Source of the DNA: Theobroma cacao | Lineage: Eukaryota > Streptophyta > Magnoliopsida > Malvales > Malvaceae | Direction of reading: 5' to 3' | Assembly: GCF_000208745.1 (NCBI RefSeq) | Contig: NC_030854.1 | Location: 17,669,880-17,733,879 of the forward strand | Length of the DNA stretch: 64,000 nt | In this document: positions 1-11,171 of the stretch, one piece after another | Layout of the letters: each line of letters starts with the position of its first letter | Position numbering within the stretch: position 1 is the stretch's first letter | The notes under the pieces: model-generated | The model's input: the letters and a program-made list of their open reading frames with translations, nothing else | The model's database searches: none | What the model was told of the DNA's origin: nothing | Made by a program: the position numbers and the translations under genes

Positions 1-1919
1 CAAAGGTTTAGTTTCAAAGAAAGTGAAATAATGTTGTCATCTTCACAAAATCCTTGAAGAAAACGAGTGGATTTAAGAAATAACATAATTCATAGTAAAT
101 TGAATAAGCCAAGTTTAAATACCAAAGTCAATGCAATTACCCAATCCAAAGATCAAGGTTGAGATGATTACCAATTCCAAATGCCAACATCAAACAAATA
201 TGAAACTCAAGCACCAAGGTCGAAACAAATCTCAAATCCAAAGTCCATAGTCGAAATAATATCGATACCAAAGTCTAAAATCCAAAACCAGTATCAAGTT
301 CCAATTCCATTGTGTCAAATATCATTTCAAATAGATCGTGGAGCATAGAGTAGCATGGACAATCAAATCAAGTGTGCCGTAGCACCAAAGTGGTCGGATA
401 CATGATAGTCATCGACCATATACCAAATGAGGTAGGATTGTATCAACTACCAATAAAAACCAAATCAAAGGGGTAAGATTCTGTCGACTACCCAATCAAA
501 GCAAATCATTGTGCACAATGGCTAGTTGCTACTGTTACTAGCTACAGGTCCATAACTCAAGTAGGCTTTACTAACACATTTTATGTTATGTTTCCAAATA
601 TCCAAATATTCATTTTCAAATGAAAAGGTAAATTCATTTGCCATCCAAGATCAAAGGATTCAAAACAAAATGAAGCCAAAGTGTTCAAAGTCCATATTTA
701 TACAAGGGATGAATTCAATCATTTACACAATAGAAGTTTGATGTAAAGACTAAATCAACATAATCAATCTCAAAGACAAATTGACCCAATGCTAGGGTCT
801 ATGCAAAGCTCATCATTTTTCACTCCAAGTTTTCAAATCATTAATCAAGCAATCATCCATAGACAAATATCAATTTTTGAGGCATCAAACAATTGAACGG
901 CTTATTCCCTATGCTCAAAACTAAATACATACTAACATATTTATGTAGTATATATAGATTTCATAAAACAAGCTTGAAACCATTGTTCACATTACAAGGT
1001 TTGTCAAAATACGTTTTAATGCGAGGTTGTAGAATAGACATGCTTAATTATATTAAAATAATTAAAAACATTGTATCTGCCCACCTCTTGAAGCGTGCTT
1101 TTTCTTTTCAGCCCCTTTCGTCGAAAGCTCGACTTTTTCAACATACTCAAACTACTCGAATAGCACCTAAAAATGATATTCAATCATCAATACTCTCAAA
1201 GTCCCAAAAAAATAATATTTAATCATTAATATTCTCAAAAACCATTAATAATTTTAGAATGCTTTGAATACCCATTTCTAACCCTATTTAATCTTCACTT
1301 ATTTCCAATTATTTCCACCAAACTTTCATCCAAACCTCATACCCATTAAGTAAACAACTTATTTTACCTATCTCTCCTCCTTAGTGAGCTTTAAACAAAG
1401 GGATTTAACCAAATCTTGAAAACCTATAAAAATTTCTAACTTTTAGGGAAAAAAGATAAAATAAAAAAAACCAAGTTTTAGGAGTGGAAATCCTTACCTT
1501 TAACACTTGAAATCCAAGGTTTGATGATGGGATTTAGTGGGTTTTGAAAGGTGTGAAATTTGAGAGAAAATAGGTGGAAGAATAAGAAGAAATGAAATAA
1601 AAGAGTGGGTATTAGGTTTTATGGCTTTTATGCCTATTTAAGTTGTTTGGGCACTCTAGGGTTGACGACAGATGGTCTGGGGTTGATCGTAGACCAAAAT
1701 GCTGGTATGTTCTCATTTGTTACTTCACAGGGTCAACCCTCTATGCATTGAGGTTGACTTTTTAAGTCTAGACTTGTACAAATTGCCTTTTTTACCTTTA
1801 GTTGTGAATTCTCAAGGATGAAACTAAGGTTCTTTGGCTAGTCTTTACATTTCCTATGCTCACTAAGTTATTTGTCCAATTTATCCAAGTAACAGAAACT
1901 ACGAGTTTCACATAGGCTT
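1..1919 (-). repeat. probable reverse-oriented LTR remnant (gypsy type)
   Basis: No convincing coding sequence. The layout resembles the reverse-oriented Tekay-type LTR at 41271-43835. There is a degenerate low-complexity CAAA-rich repeat zone (about 1-560), then a purine-rich stretch around 1490-1610 that recalls the LTR leader near its splice-like signal. A minus-strand TATA-like AAATAGGCATAAAAG follows near 1628-1642. The 109-residue open frame at 893-1222 has no recognisable motif. Assignment to an LTR is inference from layout, not from a matched terminus. Confidence 0.3.
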
Positions 1920-2419
1920 TGTCACGACTCTTATATTTTTTTATCTTTTGTTTTTAGTTATGAACTTTTAGGAGAAGCATGGCTTTATTGATTAAAGTGA
2001 ATGAAATTTTTCCAAAAAAAAAATAATACAAAAATCCATGATTTACGATTGTTACCAGTATAAAATCCACTCATGTATCAACCTAAATCATGAGATAAGC
2101 TCATCAAAAAACAGAAAACATCAGATCTTATACCCACAATATCACCCATGTACATAATTATACAAGAAGATTCAACCAACAACAACTATTGTAGACATTC
2201 AGCAGAGTTCCTTTGCACAACCTATTTAAGGATAACAAACCTAGGTTTCATGATTACGCTACCTAGTCCCCTAGCTGAAGATGCAAGCTAGTCGTCAATT
2301 TGCAATCTCACCTGTGTCACTAGTAATCAAGCAAGATTAACCACAATAAGCCAAATTGCCATAAAAAAATGCACAAGTAATCAAGCAAGAATAATATGCT
2401 TGAAGTTTGAAAATTGATG
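1920..2419. other. unassigned noncoding stretch
   Basis: AT-rich sequence starting near a TGTCACGACTC that resembles a reverse gypsy LTR end but is not followed by LTR-like sequence. A short repeated phrase (agtaatcaagcaag) occurs near 2320 and 2370. No gene, RNA or element was recognised. Confidence 0.3.
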
Positions 2420-3212
2420 TTGAATTTATTCGTATATGTACTAGTTTGATGGAACCTATGCTTGTACATGTATCTTGACTTAATTAATGTTTGGAATATG
2501 AATGATTATTAGTAGGGTTGTTGCTTTTTTTTGTTTGGACTTGAATTCTTGGTATTTATGCGTGAAATATGAAAATTTTGAATGAGGTATCGATACCTAA
2601 CCATTTAATTGCATTGGAAGGCATTATGTGCTTTAAGTATTGATACTTTCAAAAAAGTTAACTATAAGTCACTAGATTTTTTTTGTGAAATGTATCGATA
2701 CCTCGCTACTAAAATACCCAAGAGGCACTTTGTATGAACAAGTTTTGATTACCTCGCTATAGGTATTGATACACATTACATATTTATGAAAAATCTATGT
2801 TTTTAAATGGGTTTTAAGATGCTTTTGGCCTTGCCACTTCAAACCAAACCCTTATGAGGTTTCACATGCTTTTAAATCTTCTTAACGTTATTCAAACGCT
2901 TTTCTCACATGAATTATAAACAAGGTTTGAACTTAAAGTAAAGTTGAATGTTTGATGAATGGTGTTTTGTGCAAACACTCGCGCATTAGTTTTTTCCCCC
3001 TCCCTATATCTGCTCACTGAGTTTTTATAATTCACACTTGTATGTCCTATTTGGTTTTCAGACCAATAGCTTGTTGGGTCACCATTAATGGAGTGGTGTC
3101 CATCCGTTATATAGGTAGTTATATGTCATGGCATCTAGTAGATATTACCCCCTTTTGAGTCAACTCTGTTGATCTATTCAAAGTTCATCCGTGTAGTGTT
3201 TATGACACTTTG
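2420..3212 (+). mobile_element. older gypsy LTR, left part, split by the solo LTR
   Basis: Contains repeated GTATCGATACC-like phrases (about 2587, 2692, 2765) and a GCTCACTGAGTTTTTATAATTCACAC stretch typical of the 3' half of plant Tekay-type LTRs. The sequence breaks at 3212 where a solo LTR has inserted and resumes at 5938 with a duplicated CTTTG. The joined LTR would run to 6261, where a primer-binding site follows. The left boundary is not defined. Confidence 0.4.
3208..3212. repeat. target-site duplication CTTTG (left)
   Basis: The five bases CTTTG directly precede the TGTGAGACC start of the solo LTR and recur at 5938-5942 directly after its GTGACA end. This marks an LTR-retrotransposon integration. 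Confidence 0.85.
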
Positions 3213-3601
3213 TGTGAGACCTCAACCTCTATAGGCTTGTAACTAAGCATAGATGTAATAATACGAGCTAAGGTTAGTTTCGTCATTTTCTCTAATAAGG
3301 TCCCAAAGGAAAGTTTTATGATATTTTAAGGTCTAAATAGGCATAAGACTGCATAAATGACGTGTAATGATGAAAACACGAAGAAAACTAGAAATGACAA
3401 TAATTTTCACAATAGGGGCAAAATGGTCATTTTTCACCTCGGGTTAAAATTTTAAGTTTTCATGAACCCGAGCATGTCTAGACCATTATGGATCTTGTCC
3501 CGATGTCAAAGGAGTAAAAAGATTGCACAAAGGGTTGCATGAGAACAAGCTAACTTGTCAAGGGCATTTTCGTAATTTTAAGGGAATCGATAAGTTTGGC
3601 C

Positions 3602-3609
3602 TATAAATA
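3602..3609 (+). promoter_or_regulatory. TATA box of the LTR promoter
   Basis: TATAAATA lies 390 bases into the LTR and is followed by a pyrimidine-rich leader with several TTCTTCTTC runs. The same box stands at the equivalent place in the 3' LTR of the gypsy element (37151) and in the reverse solo LTR (43439-43446). Confidence 0.6.
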
Positions 3610-4435
3610 CTTTCTTCCAGCAGCTTCTTCTCCCATTTTCTAGCAGCTTGTCTTCTTCTTCTTCTTCTCTCTCACGTTTCTTCAAAACCTCCATGGAAGC
3701 TTGATATGTAGCTTCCAAAATTTTCTCTCTCTAGCTCTACTTTTCATACTTTTGAGCCCTTTTGACTAAAACCCTAGTATTCTTTCACTCTCTCACTTCA
3801 AAACCCTTGGTAAAGTTTATTTCCATACTTTCTCTCACTAGTTAGGTATTCTAGAGAGAGAAAAAGAGAATTACCCCACTTATTTGGAAGCTATTGGAAG
3901 GGAATTAAACTACAAAGAAACCCAAGGGTGAGTGATGAACTAAGCTCGAATTTAAGCTGTAGAAAATGGCTAGTAATTGGGATTATGAACTATTTTATTA
4001 TTGAGTATGTTCATTACTTTTTTAGTGATTAAGATAGTGAACATAGATAGCTATTTAATGTGACAATTGAAAACTAGCTAAGAGATAGCTTTTAGGGTTC
4101 ATAGTGTGTAAATTGACCTATTGCTTATGCTAAAGTGATCCTAGGTTCTAAGGAAGCCCCATCATCTCATTTGGACAATTAGGGGAATTGGAGTCATCTA
4201 AAGGCTCTACAATCATCGGTGAATGGACTGCCTATCAAAATCATTATGGGAATGTGACTGTTTTGTACAAAGTGTTTGAATGATTTTATACAACTTTTCT
4301 CAAAAATAAATGCCTTGGGAACAAGCTCTTGAGAAATGGTTTATTTTATGACATGTGATTATTATGGATTTCTATACTGCTGCATTATGTTGATATACAT
4401 ATATGTTTGAATATAGTGTTGTGTAATTATATTGA

Positions 4436-4560
4436 CTCGGCTATGTGCGAGTAGGGAGTGCGCATAAGTCGAGGATGACCCGGTTATGTGCGAGTAGGGA
4501 GTGCACATAACCCGGTGATGACCCAGCCATGTACGAGTAGGGAGTGCGCATGAGTTGGTG
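4436..4560 (+). repeat. LTR tandem repeats, unit about 48 bp
   Basis: Three near-identical units contain CTATGTGCGAGTAGGGAGTG followed by CGCATAA and a GATGACC spacer, then a degenerate GATGATGATG tail. The homologous block is present at 37980-38105 and, on the other strand, around 42488-42556. A diverged version sits at 56554-56825, so the repeats belong to the LTR family. Confidence 0.7.
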
Positions 4561-4812
4561 ATGATGATGATGTGATGGTGTGTATGATGATGATGGGATG
4601 ATGTGCATGATAATGATGGGTATACGTATACATATATACATATGTAAATATGTGTGTTATAGGAAATTTATGAGTAATGGTATATGGTTGTAGTGCATGT
4701 GAAACTTGACATGTTAAACTTTGGAAAATTGTCATGTGTTTCATGTTGGTTTGGACATTTCAGCAAGGTGGTTTTTCGTTGGGAGAAAAGGGAAATTTTT
4801 CATTGGTGTCCT

Positions 4813-5300
4813 GTATTTCGCTGCAGCGAGAATCATTCTCACTGGAGCGAGAAACTCTTGGGTTTGAGAACCTTCACCAGAACTAGTTCTCGTTGTAGTG
4901 AGAATGAATTTCGCTGCAACAAAATAGTCACTGTAGCTTCTCGCTGCAGCGAAAAGGAATCTTGCTACAACGAGAAACTCTTTGTTTCATCAGTTGAATT
5001 TCACTGTAGCGAGAAACCTTCTGTTTCTGGGTTACAATTTCGCTGCAGCAAGATTCTTTCTCGCTGTAGTGAAAAACCTTCTGTTTTTGTCTCCTATCTT
5101 GTCCAATTGCTGCTTTCACTTCTTTGCGCCCATATCGGAGCATGGACTTCCAACATTAAGGATTAAATGAGTTAAGTTTAAAATGAGGAGGTTTAGTGAG
5201 AAACCCTTGGCTAGTTGAGAAACCCTCATTCGGCTAATAACCAAATCCCAACGTCGCTGCAACGAAAATTCATTCTCTCTGCAGCTGCCTTTCCGCTACA
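4813..5300 (+). repeat. array of CTCGCTGCAGCGAG palindromes inside the LTR
   Basis: About ten perfect or one-off copies of TCGCTGCAGCGA (also TCGCTGTAGCGA and TCGTTGCAGCGA), spaced 20-60 bases apart. Each copy is self-complementary. The array lies about 1.2 kb downstream of the TATA box, so it would be in the transcribed R/U5 part. Equivalent arrays occur at 38355-38470, 38630-38700 and 42100-42300. Confidence 0.7.
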
Positions 5301-5937
5301 GCGAAGATTCGTTGTCGTATTTGACTTGCTTACGTATCATTGAAGCTTTCATTCTTCAAATGGTTCGTTGTGTATGGATTCATGATTTTCAAATGATCAA
5401 TCATTTAAGGGCTTGATGAGGGGTTTTTAATATGAATGGAACTAAATTACATTGTTTTGAAACAAGTGCATCATGATTTTTAAATTCTCCCTTGTTGTTG
5501 CTTGTTCCCTTCCTTGTTCACTCACTGGGTTTATACTCATCGTTTTCAACTTCATGTTTTCAAATCACGAGGCAGTCGGTAACTAGAACGAGGTGTCCTT
5601 GTAGACTTATATCCATCTTTTGGTAGGTGTCCGGCATTCAGTAGCTGTACATTCGTTCGAGTCCCTCCGCTGAAAGTCGAGTATTATTTTGTTGTGTATA
5701 GACGAACCTAATGTAAATTGCTAAGATACATGTTGTAGACAAATGTATATACACTTGTTTAGTATGCCAGTATGAGATGGCAATGTTTAATAATATTTTG
5801 ATTCTAAGTTTTGAAAAATGACTTAGCAGTTTATGATGGAATAATGAACACGTCAGATTAAAAGGCTTGCTTGGGCTTAGTGGACTACGTCCATTGGGCC
5901 CATGCGCCGGTCATGGTCCGAAATTTGCGTCGTGACA

Positions 5938-6261
5938 CTTTGTTTTATGGTTGTAATAAGTTTTAGATACTTATTTACTTAGCCATGATATGGCATCTGT
6001 TTATACATGTCTATATGTTTTAATTTTATCTTTATTCCAAATGTTTGAGCACATGATTATGCATTTAAATTCTGTTTTATTCTTTTAAAATTTTGATGAT
6101 GTTATTTACACTTATGTATTATACAATTATGATGAGATTAGTCTCATAGTAAAGTTTAATACTTTGTATTTTTGTCTATCTGTATCTAAGGTTTGCTTCG
6201 GTCAAGTGGGCTTACCTATTTGATCCCGTGTGTTGGTTATAGTTGAATTTGGATAATGACA
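5938..6261 (+). mobile_element. older gypsy LTR, right part
   Basis: Continuation of the LTR interrupted at 3212, starting with the duplicated CTTTG (5938-5942). It ends GGATAATGACA at 6261, directly before a gypsy primer-binding site, so this is the 3' end of a 5' LTR. Confidence 0.5.
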
Positions 6262-6265
6262 AAGT

Positions 6266-6280
6266 TGGTATCAGAGTTCC
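6266..6280 (+). other. primer-binding site (tRNA-iMet type)
   Basis: TGGTATCAGAGTTCC, four bases after the LTR end, is complementary to the 3' end of plant initiator-Met tRNA, the usual primer of Tekay-type gypsy and many copia elements. It is a priming site, not a tRNA gene. Confidence 0.65.
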
Positions 6281-6468
6281 AAGTTTGTATAAATCCTAAG
6301 CATTTTGTTCTGTTCAGTAGAGTGTTGGGTTTTTTTGTGGAATCTTGTTTGAGGTTTGTGTATCATGGCACAAATCATAAACGAGAGACTACATAAATTC
6401 TCTTGTCTATTTAGAAACCTACCTATCTGTTCACTTTGAATTAAGTGTTTGCTCTTATTTAAATAAAG

Positions 6469-6680
6469 ATGTCACATAGAACACAAGCGACGGCTAAAGG
6501 CACGGTAGAATAGGATGCTATCATTAGGATATCTCTAAGGTCGCATACACCCACTGCCAAGGGTTGTGGAAAGTGTGGAAGAGCTGCTAAATCTGTTAAA
6601 GTAGAGACACACATGAGTAAGCCATTTAAGGAGCAACCTCCCAAGGTTGAGATAGTACACCTAGCAGAGGGCATTATTGT
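6469..6680 (+). pseudogene. gypsy gag N-terminal remnant
   Basis: Starts with an ATG at the place gag starts in the gypsy element at 31836 (a short AT-rich leader, then MSHRTQAT against MPPKTQAT). The basic, Thr/Ala-rich N-terminus is comparable, but a TAG interrupts at 6508-6510. The frame then continues to about 6680, where a reverse-oriented LTR interrupts the gag. Only the first 70 or so codons remain. Assignment rests on position after the primer site and the short N-terminal similarity. Confidence 0.5.
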
Positions 6681-6686
6681 CATGAC

Positions 6687-7560
6687 CTAATCCTAAGCAG
6701 CAATCGACACATAGGCCCAACGGGCTAAACCTATTAGACCTATGCAAACCTCGTAATAAGTCACTCGTCAAATGACATCATAATCATACTTGCCATCCAT
6801 GGCGTAAGTGTCACATCCCATTTTGTGATGGAACATGACTGGCGCATGGACCCAAATGGGTATAGCCCACTAAGCCCAAGCAAGCCTTTCTAACATTCAT
6901 CATTAAACATTCATCAATGCGAAAACATACTTAAACATCTATATGCATACATTATCAACTCTTGCATATAGATTAATAATGTAATATGCCTAAACATCTA
7001 GCTACATTATCATAACATACTCATAATCCATAAAACATGTTTCATAATATGCAAACATAAACATAACATAGACTGACTCGTCAGCAGAACATGACTCAAC
7101 CTCTAGGTTGCAAGTGGCTACTAAATCACCTACCAAAAGAGGAATGGATCACGTCTCTATGACATTGGCTGTTAGCAAAAGAATGCTATCATTGATCTAC
7201 AACAAAAATAATGAGGACAAATAACGTGTGAGTTGCAAAAACTCCGTAAGTGGATACGTGGAAGGGGACAAGCCAATGGGGAGAGTTTTTCATAACCATG
7301 CACTTGTAAATACATATGATTCATAAATCATTCCTTCATTTCCATAACAATCATGAAACATAGCATTTAAACTTAATTTAAATAACATGTCATGGAAAAC
7401 AAGTTTCAATAAACCATTAGAAACCTTTCGCCTATGAAAATCTTTTGGAAAACATTGAAAACTCATTTTTGGAAAGAATGTATTGATGCTTTTGGAAATA
7501 TATTGATACCTTTGATAAATCTATTATGTAGAGTAATAGTGCACATTTTTGGGCATGAAA
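6687..7560 (-). mobile_element. two adjoining reverse gypsy LTR ends
   Basis: TGTCATGACC at 6687 and TGTCACATCCC at 6809 both look like LTR 3' ends read on the minus strand. The second is followed by CCCACTAAGCCCAAGCAAGCC, the signature shared by all gypsy LTRs in this window (41310, 63500, 63735). The LTR body continues through a region with the usual AGAACATGACTC and ACCTACCAAAAGA phrases and fades out near 7560. No TSD was found. Confidence 0.5.
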
Positions 7561-7599
7561 TTAGCCAAGTCCTTGAGGTTTTTAAGTGAGTTTTTAGGT

Positions 7600-9130
7600 A
7601 GTTTTTATGTTTTTCGTTTATAAGTTCAAAGTATGTTGATTATTTTAATTCGAGTAATTTAGTTCAATTTTTTAATTAAAAGGTCTAATTTTCCATCACT
7701 AATTTAGTTCTTTGGTTTTGAAGGTTCTCAATAAAGCTTAATGATCAACCATGCAAAAATGGCTAGGTACAAACTTTCGCTAAACATGCTATAGTATTTC
7801 GAGCATAAGTCATGTAACAGACGTTAGATCGACATGATTCTTGAACCACTAGAAAGCTAAGAGGAAGGGATACAACTTTTATGTTTATCACTTTGCCTAG
7901 TTCTGAGCAAATCATTGTCAAAATCCTGTTGGAAGTAAATGAATTTCTACAATTCTACACAAGGCTCTTTGAAGGAGTCAACGTTGCGGCCTTGAGGATT
8001 CCAGTGCTGCGGCACCACGGTCATCTACCTCTCCCATACAAAAACAGAAAACAAAGCGCCATGTCACTAGCCACCTAGCCCTGCGGTGCCCTGATGTAAA
8101 CTAGGCTCACACTTGGACTTAAGAAAATGGCACCACGGTGCCAACATGATGTTTCCAAATTTAAATGTTAAAAGATTTTTTATTCTAGGGCTTTTCAAGG
8201 GCTTATAAATAGGACTTTTCTTCATAGAAATTAGGAGAGGAACAATAGCCTTTTTAGAGAAAAAAGAGAAAGTTCTATGCAAGAGAAAAGTGAGAAGAAA
8301 TCAAGAAGATTGGAGATCAAACTCGATAGAGAATTGTTTCTCACTCTAGTTTTGTTTTCTCTTTATTCTTTTTCTGTAGCTATGGATTATTTTCTTGAGA
8401 AAGTGTTGTTTGCTACAAATATTATGAGATAAATAGTTTTTTTTAGGATTATGGTTGATCTTAGCATGTAATTTGAATTTTATCTCTTGTTTGCTTAAAA
8501 TTATTGGGTATGAATTTATTGTTGCTTCTATCTTGTCTGATCAACAGGGTAGATTGATATGGATTTCTAAATGCAAATTAATGAAGGGAATTCAGAATAG
8601 ACCAAGGATTTGAATAACATGTATTTATGTAATCTAGAAGATTAGGTTAATTGATTAGCAATTAGGATAGACATACCTAGGTGGCATGTGTAATAAATAA
8701 TATGAACTTAATGAACTTATCTTTAATTAATTCACATAGACATATACTAATTAAATAGAATAGGTGTTTCTACAAGAACCTCGACAGAAACTTGTAGATA
8801 TTTATGGCTTCTAGGCTAACAATACAACCTAGTGATTTAAGTATAATGAGAGAGATCAGTTCAAATTAACATGTTAAAGGATTCCATAATCTTAGGCATT
8901 TAATCAACATTTTTTAACTAACTTTTGTCATCATGTTTTTAGTTTAGTACTGTTAACTAGATTTTGCTTTTAATTAATTTACAGCAATTTGTTTACTTGG
9001 ATAACATTAATTTGGAATAATTTTAGTATTTAGTGAGAATTTAAAAACAATTCTCTGTGGGATACAATACTTGACTTACTTTTATGTAATTTGTTCAATA
9101 CATACACTTACCTGTACTAAATTGACAACA
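7600..9130 (+). mobile_element. Athila/Tat-type gypsy LTR
   Basis: Ends ATTGACAACA at 9130, directly before a primer site of tRNA-Asp type, which is typical of the Athila/Tat branch. Contains the phrase GAAAGCTAAGAGG with downstream ACAACTTT (about 7853-7880), a GGCTTATAAATAGGAC TATA region near 8200, and an ATTCTCTGTGGGATACAATACTTGACTTAC end typical of this branch. The left edge is uncertain. Confidence 0.55.
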
Positions 9131-9136
9131 AGTTTT

Positions 9137-9154
9137 TGGCGTTGTTGTCTGAGG
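9137..9154 (+). other. degenerate primer-binding site (tRNA-Asp type)
   Basis: TGGCGTTGTTGTCTGAGG is a decayed form of the TGGCGCCGTTGCCGGGGA site that Athila/Tat elements use to prime from tRNA-Asp. Several differences are C-to-T changes. Confidence 0.6.
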
Positions 9155-9354
9155 AATTGCATTCTTTATTTTTTTTCAAATATTAATACTAAACAAATTA
9201 GTCTTAATTCAAGGTTTTCTTCTATTATTTTTCAGGTGCTTTTGATAAATGTATGAGAAGAAACTTGGAGATTATTTCCTGTGATCCAAAGATTAAGAGA
9301 ACATTTAGAAGATTTCGTAGGGAAAATCTACAAAATTCTAATCATATTGATACA

Positions 9355-9546
9355 ATGGCAGACCAACAAAGACAATAACAAGTTCAAGAACTAGTAATAG
9401 AAGAAAATCAATCATTACGAGACTATGCTATTCCGTTAGTACAAGGGCTTCACTCAAGCATTACAAAGTCAACTATTCAATACAACAATTTTGAGATCAA
9501 GCCAACCATCATCCAAATGATCCAAACTTCAGTTCAATTTGGGGGT
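9355..9546 (+). pseudogene. Athila-type gag N-terminal fragment
   Basis: The frame starts MADQQRQ, then a TAA (9376-9378), and continues with SLRDYAIPLVQG and NNFEIKPTIIQMIQTSVQFG. The latter matches the conserved start of Athila gag, which contains an NNFEIKP..IQMI..SVQFGG stretch. The match stops at about 9546, exactly where a minus-strand copia gene begins, so the element is broken there. Only about 64 codons remain. Confidence 0.7.
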
Positions 9547-11171
9547 TTACAAAATGTCATCCTCGATATGCAAGGTGATGCCATTTGGTAGAACAATTGT
9601 GGCATTCTTGAAGCCATCAATAATCTCAATGGGACCTGATATTGCATGGACATTTGCCTTACGCAATGTCACACTCAAGAAAAAGTGCTTGCCATAAAGT
9701 ATGGTACGTGTCATTGCACAATCAAGCAAACATGCATCTTCTTTTTTCTCGATGGTTCCCATTTTCTCTTGTATTGACAACTTCAAGTGTCAAGTATCAT
9801 AAAAATTTGCAAATTAGTCATGAGATTGAAATTTTCAAATAATAAATATGGAATCAATTTCATAATAATTTTATTAAATGACCATATTGTTCTTTTTTGG
9901 GAACAATCAACCAAGGGTAATATTCAGAAAAAGAGTAAAACAAAGAAACGTTAAAATCCTCAAATCCTAAGTCTGGGTTGTCTTTTATCATTCTGATGCC
10001 TTATCTTGGCTATCAAGGTCTTAAAGAAATCAAAGACTTCCAAGAACGTTCTTACTTCTACAAAAGCAAGGCAAGTCATCTTAACAGAGGCATTATTAGT
10101 TTCAACATTAGTCAAAGCAGTAGAATTCTCAATGGCATGAGTCTTAATACGCTTGCCTTTATCCTTCAAGGATGCTTGGTATAGATCAACAAAGTGCTTT
10201 GGCGTACGACAGGTACGCGAGTAGTGTCTAGACATGCCACATCGATGGCAGATACTTGTATCATGCTTCTTCATGGGCTTTTTGCCCTTGCCATGATATG
10301 GGCGAAGGTTGGATTGCCTAGGGCAGTTAAGTCTTCCGCCCCTTGCCTATGTTCACGATCCTTAAGTCGGCCTGTACTCTTACTGGAGTTAGCATTTGCT
10401 TCAGGCAATGCTTTTGAGCTAGCAGGTCTAAGATCATGGTTCTTGAGCGGCAATTCATTAGTTTGCTCTATAGTCAAAAGGACAAAAATCAACCCTGAGT
10501 ATGTCTTAAACTAACGCTGCCGATATTAATACTGCAATACAATATTTGAAGCATGGAAGCTGAAAAAAGTTTTCTCTAATAGTTTTGATTCAATGAGCTT
10601 AACACCATATAACTCCATTCGAGAAACAATATCAAATAAGGTTGAGTTGCAGTCGAACACTAATTTGAAGTCTTACAACTTCAGATGCTGCCAGTCATAT
10701 TGTGCTTGAGGGAGGATAACTGTTTTGGTATGATCATACCTCTCTCTTAACCTTGTCCACAAGATCTCAAGGTCTCGAACGAATAAATATTGAGTCTTCG
10801 AACTCATGCAAATGATGGTGAATAGAGATCAGTGCATTCGCCTTATCTTTGCCATTTGCTTTCCCATCTATAATAATTGCATTAGCAAGGCCTTACCTTT
10901 GGAGATGTCTTGGTATGATCATACCTCTCTCTTAACCTCATCCACAAGATCTCATGGTCTCGAACGGATAAATATTGAGTCTTCGAACTCATGCAAATGA
11001 TAGTGAATAGAGATCAGTGCATTCACCTTATCTTTGCCATTTGCTTTCCCATCTATAATCATTGCATTAGCAAGACCTTACCTTTGGAGATGCATATCCA
11101 CATCAAGGCACCGAGATAGATAATTTCTTTCACTCACTTCCAAGATATGGAACCTAGGCTTTTTAATATTT
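9547..11171 (-). pseudogene. copia gag-protease relic
   Basis: Read on the minus strand. gag starts near 11171 with MVNIKKPRFHILEVSERNYL, matching the copia gag N-terminus. The middle of gag is in fragments with frameshifts (about 10500-11090). At 10184-10240 there is a CCHC zinc knuckle, CHRCGMSRHYSRTC. At 9547-9786 the protease region shows CLLDCAMTRTIL and a VLPNG stretch of the copia protease/pre-integrase type, where the catalytic aspartate stays within LLDCA. The frame ends at 9547 against the Athila fragment, and pol is missing. A 185-bp tandem duplication in gag adds to the damage. Confidence 0.7.
10725..11092. repeat. 185-bp tandem duplication within copia gag
   Basis: The sequence from TTGGTATGATCATACC (10725) to TTTGGAGATG (10907) recurs from 10910 to 11092 with a handful of substitutions. 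The duplication lies inside the gag relic and must postdate loss of selection on it. Confidence 0.85.

Larger units (their letters stand above)
3213..5937 (+). mobile_element. solo LTR of a Tekay-type Ty3/gypsy family
   Basis: A 2.7 kb LTR beginning TGTGAGACCTC and ending CGTCGTGACA, flanked on both sides by CTTTG. It matches the 3' LTR of the gypsy element at 36761-39330 along its length, with the same order of parts: TATAAATA near 3602, a CT-rich leader, tandem repeats (4436-4560), palindrome array (4813-5090), and the TGGGCCCATGCGCCGGTCATGG end. No primer site or internal region follows, so the internal part and second LTR were most likely lost by recombination between LTRs. The 160-residue frame at 4684-5166 is an LTR artefact. 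Confidence 0.88.

Noticed and set aside
893..1222. 109-codon plus-strand frame
   Set aside because: No domain, no codon pattern, and it lies in an LTR-like region.
4684..5166. 160-codon plus-strand open frame rich in Cys-Ser-Glu
   Set aside because: It reads through the LTR palindrome array; the repeated CSE(K/N) words are translations of the palindromes. No such frame is kept in the other LTRs of the family.
4436..5300. Regularly spaced short repeats as a CRISPR array
   Set aside because: Units are palindromes or LTR tandem repeats with uneven spacers inside a eukaryotic LTR, with no cas genes.
6266..6280. Possible tRNA gene piece
   Set aside because: Only the primer-binding complement of a tRNA 3' end is present; no cloverleaf around it. 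The same holds for 31616, 45149, 61154 and 9137.
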